Source: Butyrivibrio sp. WCD3002
GTDB taxonomy: Bacteria > Bacillota > Clostridia > Lachnospirales > Lachnospiraceae
Reading direction: 5' to 3'
Assembly: GCF_000424265.1 (NCBI RefSeq)
Contig: NZ_AUJO01000021.1
Span: forward strand, 1-58,647
Length of the DNA stretch: 58,647 bases
In this document: one piece after another, positions 8,261 to 17,303 of the stretch
How positions within the stretch are numbered: the first letter of the stretch is position 1
Layout of the letters: every line of letters begins with the position of its first letter
The notes under the pieces: generated by a model
The model's database searches: none
What the model was told of the DNA's origin: nothing
Seen by the model: only the letters and a program-made list of their open reading frames with translations
Translations under genes and position numbers: made by a program

Positions 8261-10460
8261 GATTACAGATAGGCAAAGGTGCTTAAAACAAAGCATCTTT
8301 GCCTTTTTCCCGCTGATCCGCGGTAAACATTCATTTCAGGCGATTGCAAAAATCAGGGACACAACCCAGCTTTTCCTTGATGTTTATTCCGATGATAAAA
8401 ATGTATACGTAAGACCCGATAAGGTTTGGAACAGATACTCGGAGACCATGTTCCTGCCACAGCTTTACAATCCAGAAAATGGCGATTTTAAGCCCATTCT
8501 GGATGGAGTTATGGCCAGCCATTTTTATCAGGTGCTTGGAAAAAGCGGATCCCTTACAGATTCTGAAAATATGGACAGCTGGGACAGATTTTTTGCTCTC
8601 ACAAGAATGATGCATCAGGCGGGGCAGGACGTATCGGAAAACTGCAGCCGCATGTGTAACATCATGATGACCAGAGATTCCCGGCTTCGTGAGATGATAA
8701 AAGAGCTTTTTACGCCGGACGACTATCTTGATGTGAAGGACAGAATGATCGGAACCGGCATGATCGGAGGAAAAGCCTGCGGTATGTTGCTGGCTCGTAA
8801 GATCATTGAGCACAGAAGACCTGAAATTTATAGATATTTAGAGCCTCATGATTCTTTCTATATCGGCTCTGATGTTTTCTATACCTTCATTGTTGATAAT
8901 CAGTTCTGGGACCTTCGAATCAGGCAGAGGACAAAGGAGGAGTTTTTCTCGGTGGCAGAAGAATTCGCCGAGCAGCTTCGCAGAGGTAAATTCTCGAGAG
9001 GAATGGAAGAGGAGTTCCAAAAACTCCTTGAATACTACGGTCAGGACCCCATTATCGTCAGGTCCAGCTCAATTCTTGAGGACGGCTTTGGCAATGCCTT
9101 TGCGGGAAAATATGAGTCCGTTTTCTGCTCGAATATTGGCACAATGGAGCAGAGAGTTGAGGAGCTGGAAAACGCTATCCGCACAGTTTATGCCAGCACA
9201 ATGAGCAGATCTGCCCTTGATTACCGCAGCAGAAGAGGCCTACAGGAAAGAGATGAACAGATGGCTCTTTTGGTTCAGAGGGTGTCAGGTTCCTATTATG
9301 GCGAGTTCTACATGCCCTGCGCAGCAGGCGTCGGATATTCCTACAGCCCCTACAAATTCATGGAATCCATAGATCAGGCGGCGGGTATGCTTCGCCTTGT
9401 AATGGGCCTTGGAACCTCGGCTGTAGACAGGACCGAAGGTTCATATCCAAGACTTGTCAGTATGGATAATCCTACAGCAACCACGGCCCGCAATTCCATC
9501 GAGAGGCATCAGTACTCCCAGAGAAAACTTGAACTTATGAACCGCGCTACAAGACAGCTTGAGAGGGTAACGCTTGATGATGTGAAGCAATACATGCCGT
9601 TTTTCCTAAAAAGACTGCTGCTTGAGCACGATACCGATACTGAGCGGATGTTCAGGGACAGAGGTGAGGACAGGTATATTGAATTTATTTCCTGCAGGGG
9701 AATTGTGCGAAAAGACGAGCTGATGGCACAGATGAAGGAGATTTTGCAGGCGCTGCAGACAGAATATCAGCATCCTGTGGATATTGAGTTCACCATCAAT
9801 TTCTCTGAAAATGGGGACTATGTGATAAATATCCTGCAGTGCAGGCCGCTTCAGGTGTATCAGGACACTGAAGAAATGCAGATTCCTGAGGATGTATCCG
9901 AGGAAAAGATACTATTTGATTGCAATAAGTCCGCCATGGGGCTGTCAAGGGCGGAAAAGCTTGATTATATCGTCTACGTTGACCCGGTAAAATACTACAG
10001 CATGCCCTATCAGGAGAAAAATCAGGTTGCAAGAGCCATCGGAAGAGTCAACTGGCTTATGAGAGGCCAGGATAAACACATGCTTCTTATGGTTCCGGGA
10101 AGAGTCGGAACCACATCTCCCGAGCTTGGCGTACCCACTACCTTTTCAGATATCAGTGAATTTGATGCGGTTTGTGAAATAGCGGATTCTAAGGTTGGGT
10201 ACAATCCGGAGCTGTCCTATGGAAGTCACTTTTTCCAGGATCTCGTAGAATCCGGCATTCTCTACAACGCCATCTTTGAAAATGAAAAGACCCGGGTATT
10301 TAACCGGGAGCTTTTAAGTGCCTTTGAGAATCGTTTCGCCGATGAATCCTCAGAATACAATTCCCTTAAGGATATCATTGCGGCCTACGATGTCTCAGCT
10401 GCGGATTTTTATATTTACCATGACATGAAAACAGAGCGGACACTCTGCACCCTTCGATGA
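8259..10460 (+). CDS. PEP/pyruvate-binding domain protein, N-terminally truncated
   Basis: The frame encodes 733 residues. About 165-185 hold GTGMIGGKACGMLLAR and about 265-285 DPIIVRSSSILEDGFGNAFA, hallmarks of the ATP-grasp PEP/pyruvate-binding domain of PEP synthase and pyruvate phosphate dikinase. Recalled homologues (about 850-870 residues) begin with a KaiC/RecA-like ATPase domain that ends in a segment like HSFEAIARIRDTTQLLLDVY and LKVWxRYSPTMFLP. Here homology starts abruptly inside that segment (residue ~14), so roughly the first 200 residues are absent. The only in-frame ATG before codon 60 lies in a -10 element and is followed by a terminator hairpin. The phosphotransfer His domain is absent, as in the family. 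It may be a pseudogene, or start at an internal codon. Confidence 0.7.
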   Translation: MITDRQRCLKQSIFAFFPLIRGKHSFQAIAKIRDTTQLFLDVYSDDKNVYVRPDKVWNRYSETMFLPQLYNPENGDFKPILDGVMASHFYQVLGKSGSLTDSENMDSWDRFFALTRMMHQAGQDVSENCSRMCNIMMTRDSRLREMIKELFTPDDYLDVKDRMIGTGMIGGKACGMLLARKIIEHRRPEIYRYLEPHDSFYIGSDVFYTFIVDNQFWDLRIRQRTKEEFFSVAEEFAEQLRRGKFSRGMEEEFQKLLEYYGQDPIIVRSSSILEDGFGNAFAGKYESVFCSNIGTMEQRVEELENAIRTVYASTMSRSALDYRSRRGLQERDEQMALLVQRVSGSYYGEFYMPCAAGVGYSYSPYKFMESIDQAAGMLRLVMGLGTSAVDRTEGSYPRLVSMDNPTATTARNSIERHQYSQRKLELMNRATRQLERVTLDDVKQYMPFFLKRLLLEHDTDTERMFRDRGEDRYIEFISCRGIVRKDELMAQMKEILQALQTEYQHPVDIEFTINFSENGDYVINILQCRPLQVYQDTEEMQIPEDVSEEKILFDCNKSAMGLSRAEKLDYIVYVDPVKYYSMPYQEKNQVARAIGRVNWLMRGQDKHMLLMVPGRVGTTSPELGVPTTFSDISEFDAVCEIADSKVGYNPELSYGSHFFQDLVESGILYNAIFENEKTRVFNRELLSAFENRFADESSEYNSLKDIIAAYDVSAADFYIYHDMKTERTLCTLR
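8272..8308 (+). terminator. Intrinsic terminator within the nominal start of the next ORF
   Basis: GGCAAAGgTGCTT pairs with AAGCAtCTTTGCC, followed by TTTTT. The stem is strong. It lies 46 bases after the CAP remnant and may be that gene's old terminator. It also falls inside the first 15 codons of the open frame that continues into the PEP-binding protein. Confidence 0.75.
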
Positions 10461-10518
10461 TGAAATAACCACGAGAATTACGAAAAAGGGCATTTATGAG
10501 CCGCTCTGACAAAAGATA

Positions 10519-11673
10519 TCAGCTGATATGTTTACTTCCTCTTTCAGTCATGAGGATCATTAAAACAACGAAGAAGCACAGGTAGAAGGGATACATGAAC
10601 ATTCCGATGTAATCGCTTATAAGACCGAAAATCTTAGGTGCGAAGGTTGATCCGACGTAAGCAGCGGCCATCTGAATGCCTACAAGAGACTGGGAATTTT
10701 CTTTGCCAAATCTTGCAGGTGTTGAGTGGATGATGCTGGGATAAACCGGAGCGCAGCCAAGTCCTATAAGTACAAGAGCACACTTTGAGAGTGTGAGATT
10801 ACCTGAAAACATCAGGATGGCAACGCCTGCTACAATTATGAACTCTCCAAGTCTTATCATGTTCTGATCACCAAGCTTATTGGATATAAAGCCGCTGATA
10901 GCTCTTCCCACCGTAATTCCAAGATAGAACAGAGCGCCAAGACCTGCAGCGTCGGTGGCGCTTATGCCTTTTTCCGTAACAAGCCAGCTGGGAGCCCAAA
11001 GACCTGTGGCCATTTCCAGAGCGCAGTAGCAGAAAAATGCCACAAGTATTGTCTTTGCGCCGGGAAGGGCAATGGCCTGTCGCAGGCTTAGGACGTTCCT
11101 GCTTTTCTCATCACTTTCCGCGTTGGATTCGGTTTTCCAAAGAGGCACTGAAAATACAAGAATTACAGTCAGTATCACCTGAAGCAGGCTGATGGTGCGG
11201 TATCCGCTGGGCCATCTAAGTCCGTTTGTGAGGCAAAGGGACATGATCCAGGGACCGATTGATGCGCCGACACCCCACATGCAGTGAAGCCAGGACATAT
11301 GCCTTGAGCTGTAGTGCAGTGCTACGTAATTGTTAAGCGCTGAATCCACGGCGCCTGCACCAAGACCATATGGAATGCACCAGATAGCCATTTGAAGATA
11401 GCTTGTGCAGGTACTAAAACCAAACAAAGCAGCCGCTGTCATGGCAACGGAAAATGCTGTCACCTTCGCTGTTCCGAATTTGTGAATCACCTTATCAGCC
11501 ATAAGGCTTGATACGATGGTGCATCCGCTAATGAGCATTGCAAGGGTACCGGCCCCGGTAATGGTTGAGCCAAGGTCCGCGTACATGCTGGGCCAGGTAC
11601 TTCCAAGAAGTGAATCCGGCAATCCAAGTGATATAAAAGAAAGATAGATGATAAAAATAAGTAATCCTGCCAT
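10519..11673 (-). CDS. MFS transporter
   Basis: The 384-residue protein has about 12 hydrophobic helices in two bundles. Between helices 2 and 3 it has the MFS loop ADKVIHKFGTAKV, and before helix 8 the matching loop SGFISNKLGDQNMIR. The substrate is unknown; the overall pattern resembles the FucP/sugar-type branch. GGAGG lies just before the ATG. It starts 13 bases after the SRAP gene stop and is therefore the second gene of a two-gene operon. Confidence 0.85.
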   Translation of the reverse strand: MAGLLIFIIYLSFISLGLPDSLLGSTWPSMYADLGSTITGAGTLAMLISGCTIVSSLMADKVIHKFGTAKVTAFSVAMTAAALFGFSTCTSYLQMAIWCIPYGLGAGAVDSALNNYVALHYSSRHMSWLHCMWGVGASIGPWIMSLCLTNGLRWPSGYRTISLLQVILTVILVFSVPLWKTESNAESDEKSRNVLSLRQAIALPGAKTILVAFFCYCALEMATGLWAPSWLVTEKGISATDAAGLGALFYLGITVGRAISGFISNKLGDQNMIRLGEFIIVAGVAILMFSGNLTLSKCALVLIGLGCAPVYPSIIHSTPARFGKENSQSLVGIQMAAAYVGSTFAPKIFGLISDYIGMFMYPFYLCFFVVLMILMTERGSKHIS

Positions 11674-11686
11674 AAGGCCTCCAATC

Positions 11687-12268
11687 TTACAGATTAAAAC
11701 TCAGCTGTTCATAGTCCTTTTTGGATGAAAACAGCGGCATGGGCTGCTGCAGTAGCTTAGGCGCTCTTTCAAAAGAAAACAGCCAGTCTGAAATAGCATC
11801 TTTTTCTATAACCACAGGCATTCGCTCGTGAACATCGCATACAGATTCATTTGCTGCGGTGGTTAAGATTGTGAACCGGTCTTCATCCTTAAATCTGTTA
11901 TAAATCCCCGCCAGATAAATAGCCGTGGCATCGTTTCTGCTAAAGGTGACCTTGTTTTTCTCTTTATCCCATTCATAGAAGCTTCTTGCAGGGATGATGC
12001 ATCTTCTGCGCTCAAGACTTTCTGAAAACATGGGCTTCTGAAGGGCAGATTCAGACCGCGCATTGATGATGAGTCTGTTCTTTTCCTTCCCGGGAAAGCC
12101 CCACGTGATTTCTTTTGGTACGATGGATTCGTTTCCGGGCATGAGAATAAGCCCCTTTGAGCCGGGGAAAATATCCTTTTCATTAAACCGCAATTTCTTC
12201 ACGTTTTTGCCTAAAATTTCCTGAACTTCTATAGCTAATTCAGGATCTATATGATAACGTCCGCACAT
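11687..12268 (-). CDS. yedK: SRAP/HMCES-type abasic-site crosslink protein
   Basis: The 193-residue protein starts MCGRY, leaving Cys2 as the N-terminal residue after Met removal. It also contains the family's INARSE motif, FYEW with the catalytic Glu, and VHERMPVVI with the catalytic His. SRAP proteins (YedK in E. coli) form a covalent thiazolidine bond with abasic sites in single-stranded DNA and protect them during replication. The length is somewhat short of YedK (222) but all key residues are present. It leads an operon with the MFS gene. No LexA box was seen just upstream. Confidence 0.9.
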   Translation of the reverse strand: MCGRYHIDPELAIEVQEILGKNVKKLRFNEKDIFPGSKGLILMPGNESIVPKEITWGFPGKEKNRLIINARSESALQKPMFSESLERRRCIIPARSFYEWDKEKNKVTFSRNDATAIYLAGIYNRFKDEDRFTILTTAANESVCDVHERMPVVIEKDAISDWLFSFERAPKLLQQPMPLFSSKKDYEQLSFNL

Positions 12269-12367
12269 ATTAGTTTCCTCTCGGGGTAGTCAGTCAATAC
12301 ATATTATCACAGTTGTGGTGGGATATAAACAAGAAATACTTTCCGTATGAAATGTATTTATGGCTCC

Positions 12368-12412
12368 GCATTTTCTTGGAGAAATGCAGGGTATTTTAAT
12401 GTATATTAGAAT
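12368..12412 (+). promoter_or_regulatory. Rhomboid gene promoter with palindromic GCATTT block
   Basis: GCATTTtcttggagAAATGC followed by AGGG lies ahead of TATATT/TAGAAT -10 candidates (12402-12412). A very similar block, with a TATAAT, precedes the hydrolase gene at 16675-16713. The palindrome covers the -35 position, which suggests a shared regulator. Confidence 0.4.
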
Positions 12413-12444
12413 AAAAATAAGCCGTAAAAGGATGGAATAATATC

Positions 12445-13017
12445 ATGTATAACGGATATTTTGATTTTGCCGCATATCCCGTGACATATGGAATAATGGC
12501 AGCAAACATAATTATTTTTATACTAATAAATCTTAAGGTGGTAAGTGTATCTAAGCTGGGTTCCTCATACATAACAAGTCTCCAGGAAAAGCAGTATTAT
12601 CGCATAGTTACTGCGGCATTCACCCAGCGGGAATTTCTTCATCTCGCCTGCAACATGTATTCTCTCTATAACATTGGGAGAGTAATGGAGCATGCGCTAA
12701 AATCCGAGCTTTACGCCATTTGCTATGCTGTAATAATGCTCGTAGGCGGGCTTGTTTCAGCAAGGATCCATAAAAAGACGTCACCCTTTGTTCTCTGCAT
12801 CGGCGCCTCCGGCGTAATATGCGGACTTCTTGGAATCTATGTGGTTATTGCATATTCAGTAATGGGATTTTCTGCGATACGGTCCATGTTGCCAACCTTC
12901 GCAATCCTTGCGCTTATGACCACTTCAAAAAAGATAGATTCTATCGGGCATTTTACCGGCCTCGTTACAGGAATTATCTGTGGGTTGGTTCTGATAAATT
13001 TGTATGGTTTTGGTTGA
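12445..13017 (+). CDS. Rhomboid family intramembrane serine protease
   Basis: The 190-residue protein has about six membrane helices. Helix 2 carries FLHLACNMYSLYNIG (the H..N motif), helix 4 has CIGASGVICGLLG with the catalytic Ser in GASG, and helix 6 has IGHFTGLVTG with the catalytic His. It should cut membrane-anchored proteins within or near the membrane. AAAAGGATGG precedes the ATG. No partner substrate is evident, though two secreted proteins follow immediately. Confidence 0.92.
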   Translation: MYNGYFDFAAYPVTYGIMAANIIIFILINLKVVSVSKLGSSYITSLQEKQYYRIVTAAFTQREFLHLACNMYSLYNIGRVMEHALKSELYAICYAVIMLVGGLVSARIHKKTSPFVLCIGASGVICGLLGIYVVIAYSVMGFSAIRSMLPTFAILALMTTSKKIDSIGHFTGLVTGIICGLVLINLYGFG

Positions 13018-13131
13018 TTAAAAATATGTAATAAAAATATAAAAAGTATAAAATTTCATCCAATCATAAATTGTGCAAAATCATGACAATTATCCTTGAA
13101 ACAATGATTTTATCTACACATGATCAGAACG
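13018..13131. other. AT-rich gap after the rhomboid gene
   Basis: AT-rich sequence with no open frame and no clear terminator hairpin. It leads into the promoter of the first secreted paralogue. Confidence 0.5.
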
Positions 13132-13249
13132 AAATTATAAACAAATTATAAAGTTTATAAAGTGCCGAAAAACCGCGCCAGTTTTGCAATTGACTTATAT
13201 CTTTCAAATGCTAGAATCGAAGTTGTCACGAAATTCGGTTGCAAAACCG
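13132..13249 (+). promoter_or_regulatory. Promoter and leader of secreted paralogue 1
   Basis: An AT block (AACAAATTATAAAGTTTATA) lies upstream of TTGACT (13190-13195), a 16-base spacer and TAGAAT (13212-13217). A leader hairpin CGGTTgcaaAACCG follows at 13236-13249. The same four elements, in the same order and spacing, precede the second paralogue. The AT block may be an UP element or regulator site. Confidence 0.75.
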
Positions 13250-13277
13250 TAAAAATTTATGAGTGGAGGTAATTCAT

Positions 13278-14828
13278 ATGAGGAAACTCTCTAGATTTGG
13301 TGCAGCTGCGCTCGCACTTGCACTCTCCGTAACATTTTTAACACCGGTTAATGCTCTGGCTGCAAAAAATGAGTATACAGAAGAGCTTAATTTGAATAAA
13401 GACATTTCTGATTCCGGTGTAGTGGACAACGATAAGATAACGATCGGCGATGTAACCGGAACAGGTACAAATAGTTATGATGCACAAGAAGATGCTAAAG
13501 ATAAAATTGTAAGGGCATTGGTTGCAAGGGGACTTGTAACTACAACAAAACCGGTATGTGCTTGTAAGTCAAGAGCAATAGATGGAACGGTATATTATTA
13601 TAGTGATTATTACCATGATAAGACGGATTCTTCTTCCTCTGGTGGTGTTTATACATACACATATAAAGGTGTATATATTTACAAGTACACAAATTCCCAG
13701 ACAAAGAAGACTAGTATCTTTAGAAGAGAAGTAGATAGTAATTATACAGGGAATGAAGCTAAGGAAAGAACCTTCCAGTCTGCAATAAGAGTTAAGAAGG
13801 GTGAGATTACATATTTAGGAGTATCTCTTACAGGTGGCGATACAGCAATTACAAGTCTTAAATCATCGAAGAAAGCTATTGCAAAGGTCAGTCTTTACAA
13901 TAAGATGAGTGAGGATACTACAGACACCTCTAAGCTGCATACTGATTGGGAGGAAATAACAGATCCTGCAACAAATAAGATTTCTTATGTACTATATTAT
14001 TACACTACTGTTGGTGCCAGGGTTGTAGTTGGAACATTCGAGAATTTCTCTGATTTAGAAAAGGCTATGATCCAGACCGAGACAACCGCTTCTGCTTCAG
14101 CTACTCGCTTCATCAAGATCGAGGCAAAGAAACCCGGAAATACAAATCTTACTTTCAGCATCAAGAATAAGAATGGTAATACATCAAAAGTTTCAACAAA
14201 AATATATGTTGTAGATGATACAAGAATATTTAATAAGCTCACATATGCCGGTCAGTCTCTTATAGATGATAAAGATCTTGATAAAAAGAGTTTTTATGCA
14301 TATAGTAGTTCAACATTCTATACAACTAAGGCGAAGGGTAAGCTTGTAGCAAAAGCAAATAAGAATTATGTAATAAAGAGCATAGAGGTTGGAACGCTTT
14401 ATGCTGAGGCTTACAATGAAGGAATGAGTGGAACAAATCCGGATGGAACAAAATATGACCATTCAGGTTCTTACTCAGCATATAGTAAAACCGGTAAGAC
14501 AACGGAGCATTGCATTGATCTAAACGGTGATGGAGACTTCGATGACACCATAAACGGCATGTCTGAAAGAAATGTTACATACAAGTATTCTAAGACCAAA
14601 TCCGGCAAAACAGTAAGGCTTAGTAAAGTTGGAAAGGATTATGATTCATCATATAGCTCAACTAAAAAATATACGAATTGGTGGTCTGATGAATATGGCT
14701 CAACAAGCACAACTATAAAGGATAGAAACTTCTACGCACCTACACAGATTCGCATTACATATTATGATAAGCTTCTGAAACAATACGGAACATCAGCATA
14801 TACAATCAGGCTCAGAGTTTCCAAGTAA
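13278..14828 (+). CDS. Secreted protein, paralogue 1 of a tandem pair
   Basis: The 516-residue product has a typical signal peptide (MRKLSRFGAAALALALSVTF, cleavage near ALAA). The mature part is rich in Tyr, Thr, Lys and Ser with repeated short beta-type segments, as in wall-exposed proteins. A DLNGDGDFDD segment (near 419) matches the calcium-binding loop of EF-hand/dockerin repeats but is single. The C-terminal half aligns closely with paralogue 2 (VKKGEITYLGVSLTGGD, YYYTTVGARVVVGTF, FxKLTYAGQSL, KSFYAY, KGKLVAKANKN). No LPXTG or LRR is present. GGAGG fixes the ATG at 13278. I do not recognise the family and infer only an extracellular or wall role. Confidence 0.8.
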   Translation: MRKLSRFGAAALALALSVTFLTPVNALAAKNEYTEELNLNKDISDSGVVDNDKITIGDVTGTGTNSYDAQEDAKDKIVRALVARGLVTTTKPVCACKSRAIDGTVYYYSDYYHDKTDSSSSGGVYTYTYKGVYIYKYTNSQTKKTSIFRREVDSNYTGNEAKERTFQSAIRVKKGEITYLGVSLTGGDTAITSLKSSKKAIAKVSLYNKMSEDTTDTSKLHTDWEEITDPATNKISYVLYYYTTVGARVVVGTFENFSDLEKAMIQTETTASASATRFIKIEAKKPGNTNLTFSIKNKNGNTSKVSTKIYVVDDTRIFNKLTYAGQSLIDDKDLDKKSFYAYSSSTFYTTKAKGKLVAKANKNYVIKSIEVGTLYAEAYNEGMSGTNPDGTKYDHSGSYSAYSKTGKTTEHCIDLNGDGDFDDTINGMSERNVTYKYSKTKSGKTVRLSKVGKDYDSSYSSTKKYTNWWSDEYGSTSTTIKDRNFYAPTQIRITYYDKLLKQYGTSAYTIRLRVSK

Positions 14829-14839
14829 TTTGGGATTCG

Positions 14840-14868
14840 ACTCCCCGGAGAAATCCGGGGAGTTTTTT
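14840..14868 (+). terminator. Terminator of paralogue 1
   Basis: ACTCCCCGG pairs with CCGGGGAGT over a 6-base loop and is followed by a T run. The same stem sequence ends paralogue 2. Confidence 0.92.
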
Positions 14869-14921
14869 ATATTACATTTCTTCGCATTTTCTATAAGCCA
14901 AGAAGCTTCCTGACAGAAACT

Positions 14922-15042
14922 AAATTATTAACAAATTATAAAATTTATAAAATATTTATTAAATTTTTTACGGATATTTTATTGACTTATGTTTCTCAGA
15001 TGATAGAATCGAATTTGTTATGAAAAACGGTGTCAAAACCGT
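14922..15042 (+). promoter_or_regulatory. Promoter and leader of secreted paralogue 2
   Basis: AACAAATTATAAAATTTATA, TTGACT (14982-14987), a 16-base spacer, TAGAAT (15004-15009) and the leader hairpin ACGGTgtcaaaACCGT (15027-15042) repeat the layout seen before paralogue 1. Regulatory parts were therefore duplicated with the gene or kept by selection. Confidence 0.75.
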
Positions 15043-15067
15043 AAAATATATTGTTGGAGGGAATTAA

Positions 15068-16594
15068 ATGGGGAAACATTCTAAACTTGGTGCAGCTGCG
15101 ATCGCACTTGCACTATCCGTAACACTTTTAGCACCTGTACACGCACAGGCTGCAAAATACGAGACAACGCAGGAACTGGGAAAGGTAAGCGACTTTACAG
15201 ATACGGATTCAGTAATCGATATAGATTATGTGAAAACAGATGTCTTTACAGGCTCATATTATTATGAAACCAAAGATAAGGTTTTGGCTGCAGCAGTGGC
15301 AAAAGGAATGATGACTACTGTTAAACCTGCTGATACCATAAAAGATATTCGAACATATACTGATTCCAATGATGTAATTTATTACTCAAATAATAATGCC
15401 TATGTGACTTGTGAAAAAGTTGGTAAAGTTTATGTGGGATATGCCACAGGCGTTAAATACTATAATTCTCAGACTAAGAAATCAAGTATTTTCAAAGAAG
15501 AAGTATACGCAAACTATACAGCAAATGAAGCACAGGCAAGGGCATTCCAGCCTGCTATCAGAGTTATGAAAGGCTTTACTACATATCTTGGCGTTCAATT
15601 ATCAGGCGGTGACACAAAGATCACCGGAATTAAGTCTTCTAAAAAGAGTGTTGCAAAAGCAAGCCTTTACGGCAAGATGGGTAGTGAAACTACGACTAAC
15701 AAGGATAATGTAAAAATCGACAGGACAACAGATCCTGCTACAGGATATGTAACTTATTCAGTTTATTATTACACAACTGTTGGCGCTAAGGTAATTGTAG
15801 GAACATTCTCAAATGAGGCAGATGCAAAAGCTGCTGCAGTGAATGTAGAAATGACATCTTCTTCTGCAAAGCGTTACATTAAGATTGATGGTAAGAAGTC
15901 CGGAAAGACAGACCTGACCTTCAACATTGTTAATATCAATGGTGCCATATCCAAAGTAAAGATTGCAGTTTATGTAGTTGACGACATGGACGTGTTTAGC
16001 AAGCTAACATTTGCCGGTCAGTCATTACTTAATGAAAAAGATTTCTATAAAAAGTCATTCTATGCTTACGAAGATGGTATTTTCTACACTACAAAATCAA
16101 AGGGCAAGCTTGTTGCCAAAGCGAACAAGAATTTTGTGATAAAGAAGATAGAGGTTGGTAGGCTTTATTCTGAGCCATATAGTGAGGGAATGAGCGGAAC
16201 ATATCCTAATGGTAAAGAATATGACAATTCAAAGTTTTATTCAGCATTCAGCAAATCCGGAAAGACAACTTCTCACTACGTTGATCTTAATGGAGATGGT
16301 GACTACGAGGATGTTATAAATGGTGTGAAAGAAGACAGCGTAACCTGGAAATACACCAGAGTTAAGTCCGGAAAGACTATCAAGTTAAACTCTGTAGGCA
16401 CAAGCTATGATTCAGCGTACAGTTATACATCTAAGAGTGCTAAGAACAGAAAGGGTGAATTAAACACAAGCACTACTAATACTAAGAGTAGAAACTTCTA
16501 CGCAGCAACAAGCATCAGAATTGTTTTCTATGATAAGCTTTCAAAATCTTATGGTACAAGTGAATTTATTATTATGCGTAGCGTAAACAAGTAA
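15068..16594 (+). CDS. Secreted protein, paralogue 2 of a tandem pair
   Basis: The 508-residue product has a signal peptide nearly identical to paralogue 1 (GAAAIALALSVTLLAPVHA, then QAAK). The same conserved blocks appear in the same order, including GKTTSHYVDLNGDGDYEDVI with one EF-hand-like loop. The region between residues ~30 and ~150 is the most diverged from paralogue 1. GGAGGG precedes the ATG. The terminator stem is also shared. A recent tandem duplication followed by divergence of the exposed N-terminal part is the simplest reading; function is unknown. Confidence 0.8.
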   Translation: MGKHSKLGAAAIALALSVTLLAPVHAQAAKYETTQELGKVSDFTDTDSVIDIDYVKTDVFTGSYYYETKDKVLAAAVAKGMMTTVKPADTIKDIRTYTDSNDVIYYSNNNAYVTCEKVGKVYVGYATGVKYYNSQTKKSSIFKEEVYANYTANEAQARAFQPAIRVMKGFTTYLGVQLSGGDTKITGIKSSKKSVAKASLYGKMGSETTTNKDNVKIDRTTDPATGYVTYSVYYYTTVGAKVIVGTFSNEADAKAAAVNVEMTSSSAKRYIKIDGKKSGKTDLTFNIVNINGAISKVKIAVYVVDDMDVFSKLTFAGQSLLNEKDFYKKSFYAYEDGIFYTTKSKGKLVAKANKNFVIKKIEVGRLYSEPYSEGMSGTYPNGKEYDNSKFYSAFSKSGKTTSHYVDLNGDGDYEDVINGVKEDSVTWKYTRVKSGKTIKLNSVGTSYDSAYSYTSKSAKNRKGELNTSTTNTKSRNFYAATSIRIVFYDKLSKSYGTSEFIIMRSVNK

Positions 16595-16635
16595 TGCTTA
16601 GCCTGTACTATTTTGCTAATATTGATATTTTTTGG

Positions 16636-16662
16636 CTCCCCGGAAATCCGGGGAGTTTCTTT
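16636..16662 (+). terminator. Terminator of paralogue 2
   Basis: CTCCCCGG-aaat-CCGGGGAG followed by TTTCTTT. Confidence 0.9.
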
Positions 16663-16674
16663 ATATTAAGTACT

Positions 16675-16713
16675 GCATTTTTCTTGAGAGAATCGCAGGG
16701 CTTTTGCTATAAT
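16675..16713 (+). promoter_or_regulatory. Promoter of the isochorismatase-like gene
   Basis: TTGAGA (16684-16689), an 18-base spacer and TATAAT (16708-16713). The region GCATTTTTCTTGAGAGAATC followed by GCAGGG closely matches 12368-12391 ahead of the rhomboid gene. Confidence 0.6.
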
Positions 16714-16784
16714 TTGTTACATGTTGTGATATTAGGAAATAAACCGCTAAAATGCGGATAATTTACATAATGGAGGAATGGAAA

Positions 16785-17303
16785 ATGAAGGTTTTGGTAG
16801 TTGTAGACATGCAGAACGATTTTATCGATCAGGCGCTGGGGACAAAGGAAGCTGTAGGGATTGTGGACAATGTTGCTGCGAAAATTAAGAATTTTGATGG
16901 CAAGATTATTTTCACAAGAGATACGCACCAGACAGATTACATGAACACTCAGGAAGGTCATAACCTGCCTGTAGAGCACTGCATTAAGGACAGCGAGGGC
17001 TGGCAGATTTCATCAGCGCTTCCTGTAAGTGAAGATGCAGTGATCATTGACAAGCCCACCTTTGGCTCTAAGGAGCTTGGCCTTTATCTTGAAAATATGG
17101 CTAAGGAGAATGATATAGAAGAGATTGAAGTTATTGGTCTTTGCACGGATATTTGCGTAATTTCCAATGCGCTTCTTATTAAGGCATTTTTGCCTGAAGT
17201 AAAAATTACAGTTGATGCATCCTGCTGCGCCGGCGTAACACCGCAGAGCCATCAGAATGCGCTGGAAGCCATGAAGTCATGCCAGATAAATGTAATAGAC
17301 TAA
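16785..17303 (+). CDS. Isochorismatase-family cysteine hydrolase (nicotinamidase-like)
   Basis: The 172-residue protein has the family triad: Asp in VVVDMQNDF (residue 8), Lys in IDKPTFGS and Cys in GLCTDICV. The RDTHQTDYMNTQEGHNLPVE segment matches the metal-binding Asp-His-His region of nicotinamidases, so nicotinamide deamidation (NAD salvage) is the favoured reaction. The ATG at 16785 is chosen because GGAGG lies 9 bases upstream. It is a single gene with its own promoter. Confidence 0.85.
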   Translation: MKVLVVVDMQNDFIDQALGTKEAVGIVDNVAAKIKNFDGKIIFTRDTHQTDYMNTQEGHNLPVEHCIKDSEGWQISSALPVSEDAVIIDKPTFGSKELGLYLENMAKENDIEEIEVIGLCTDICVISNALLIKAFLPEVKITVDASCCAGVTPQSHQNALEAMKSCQINVID

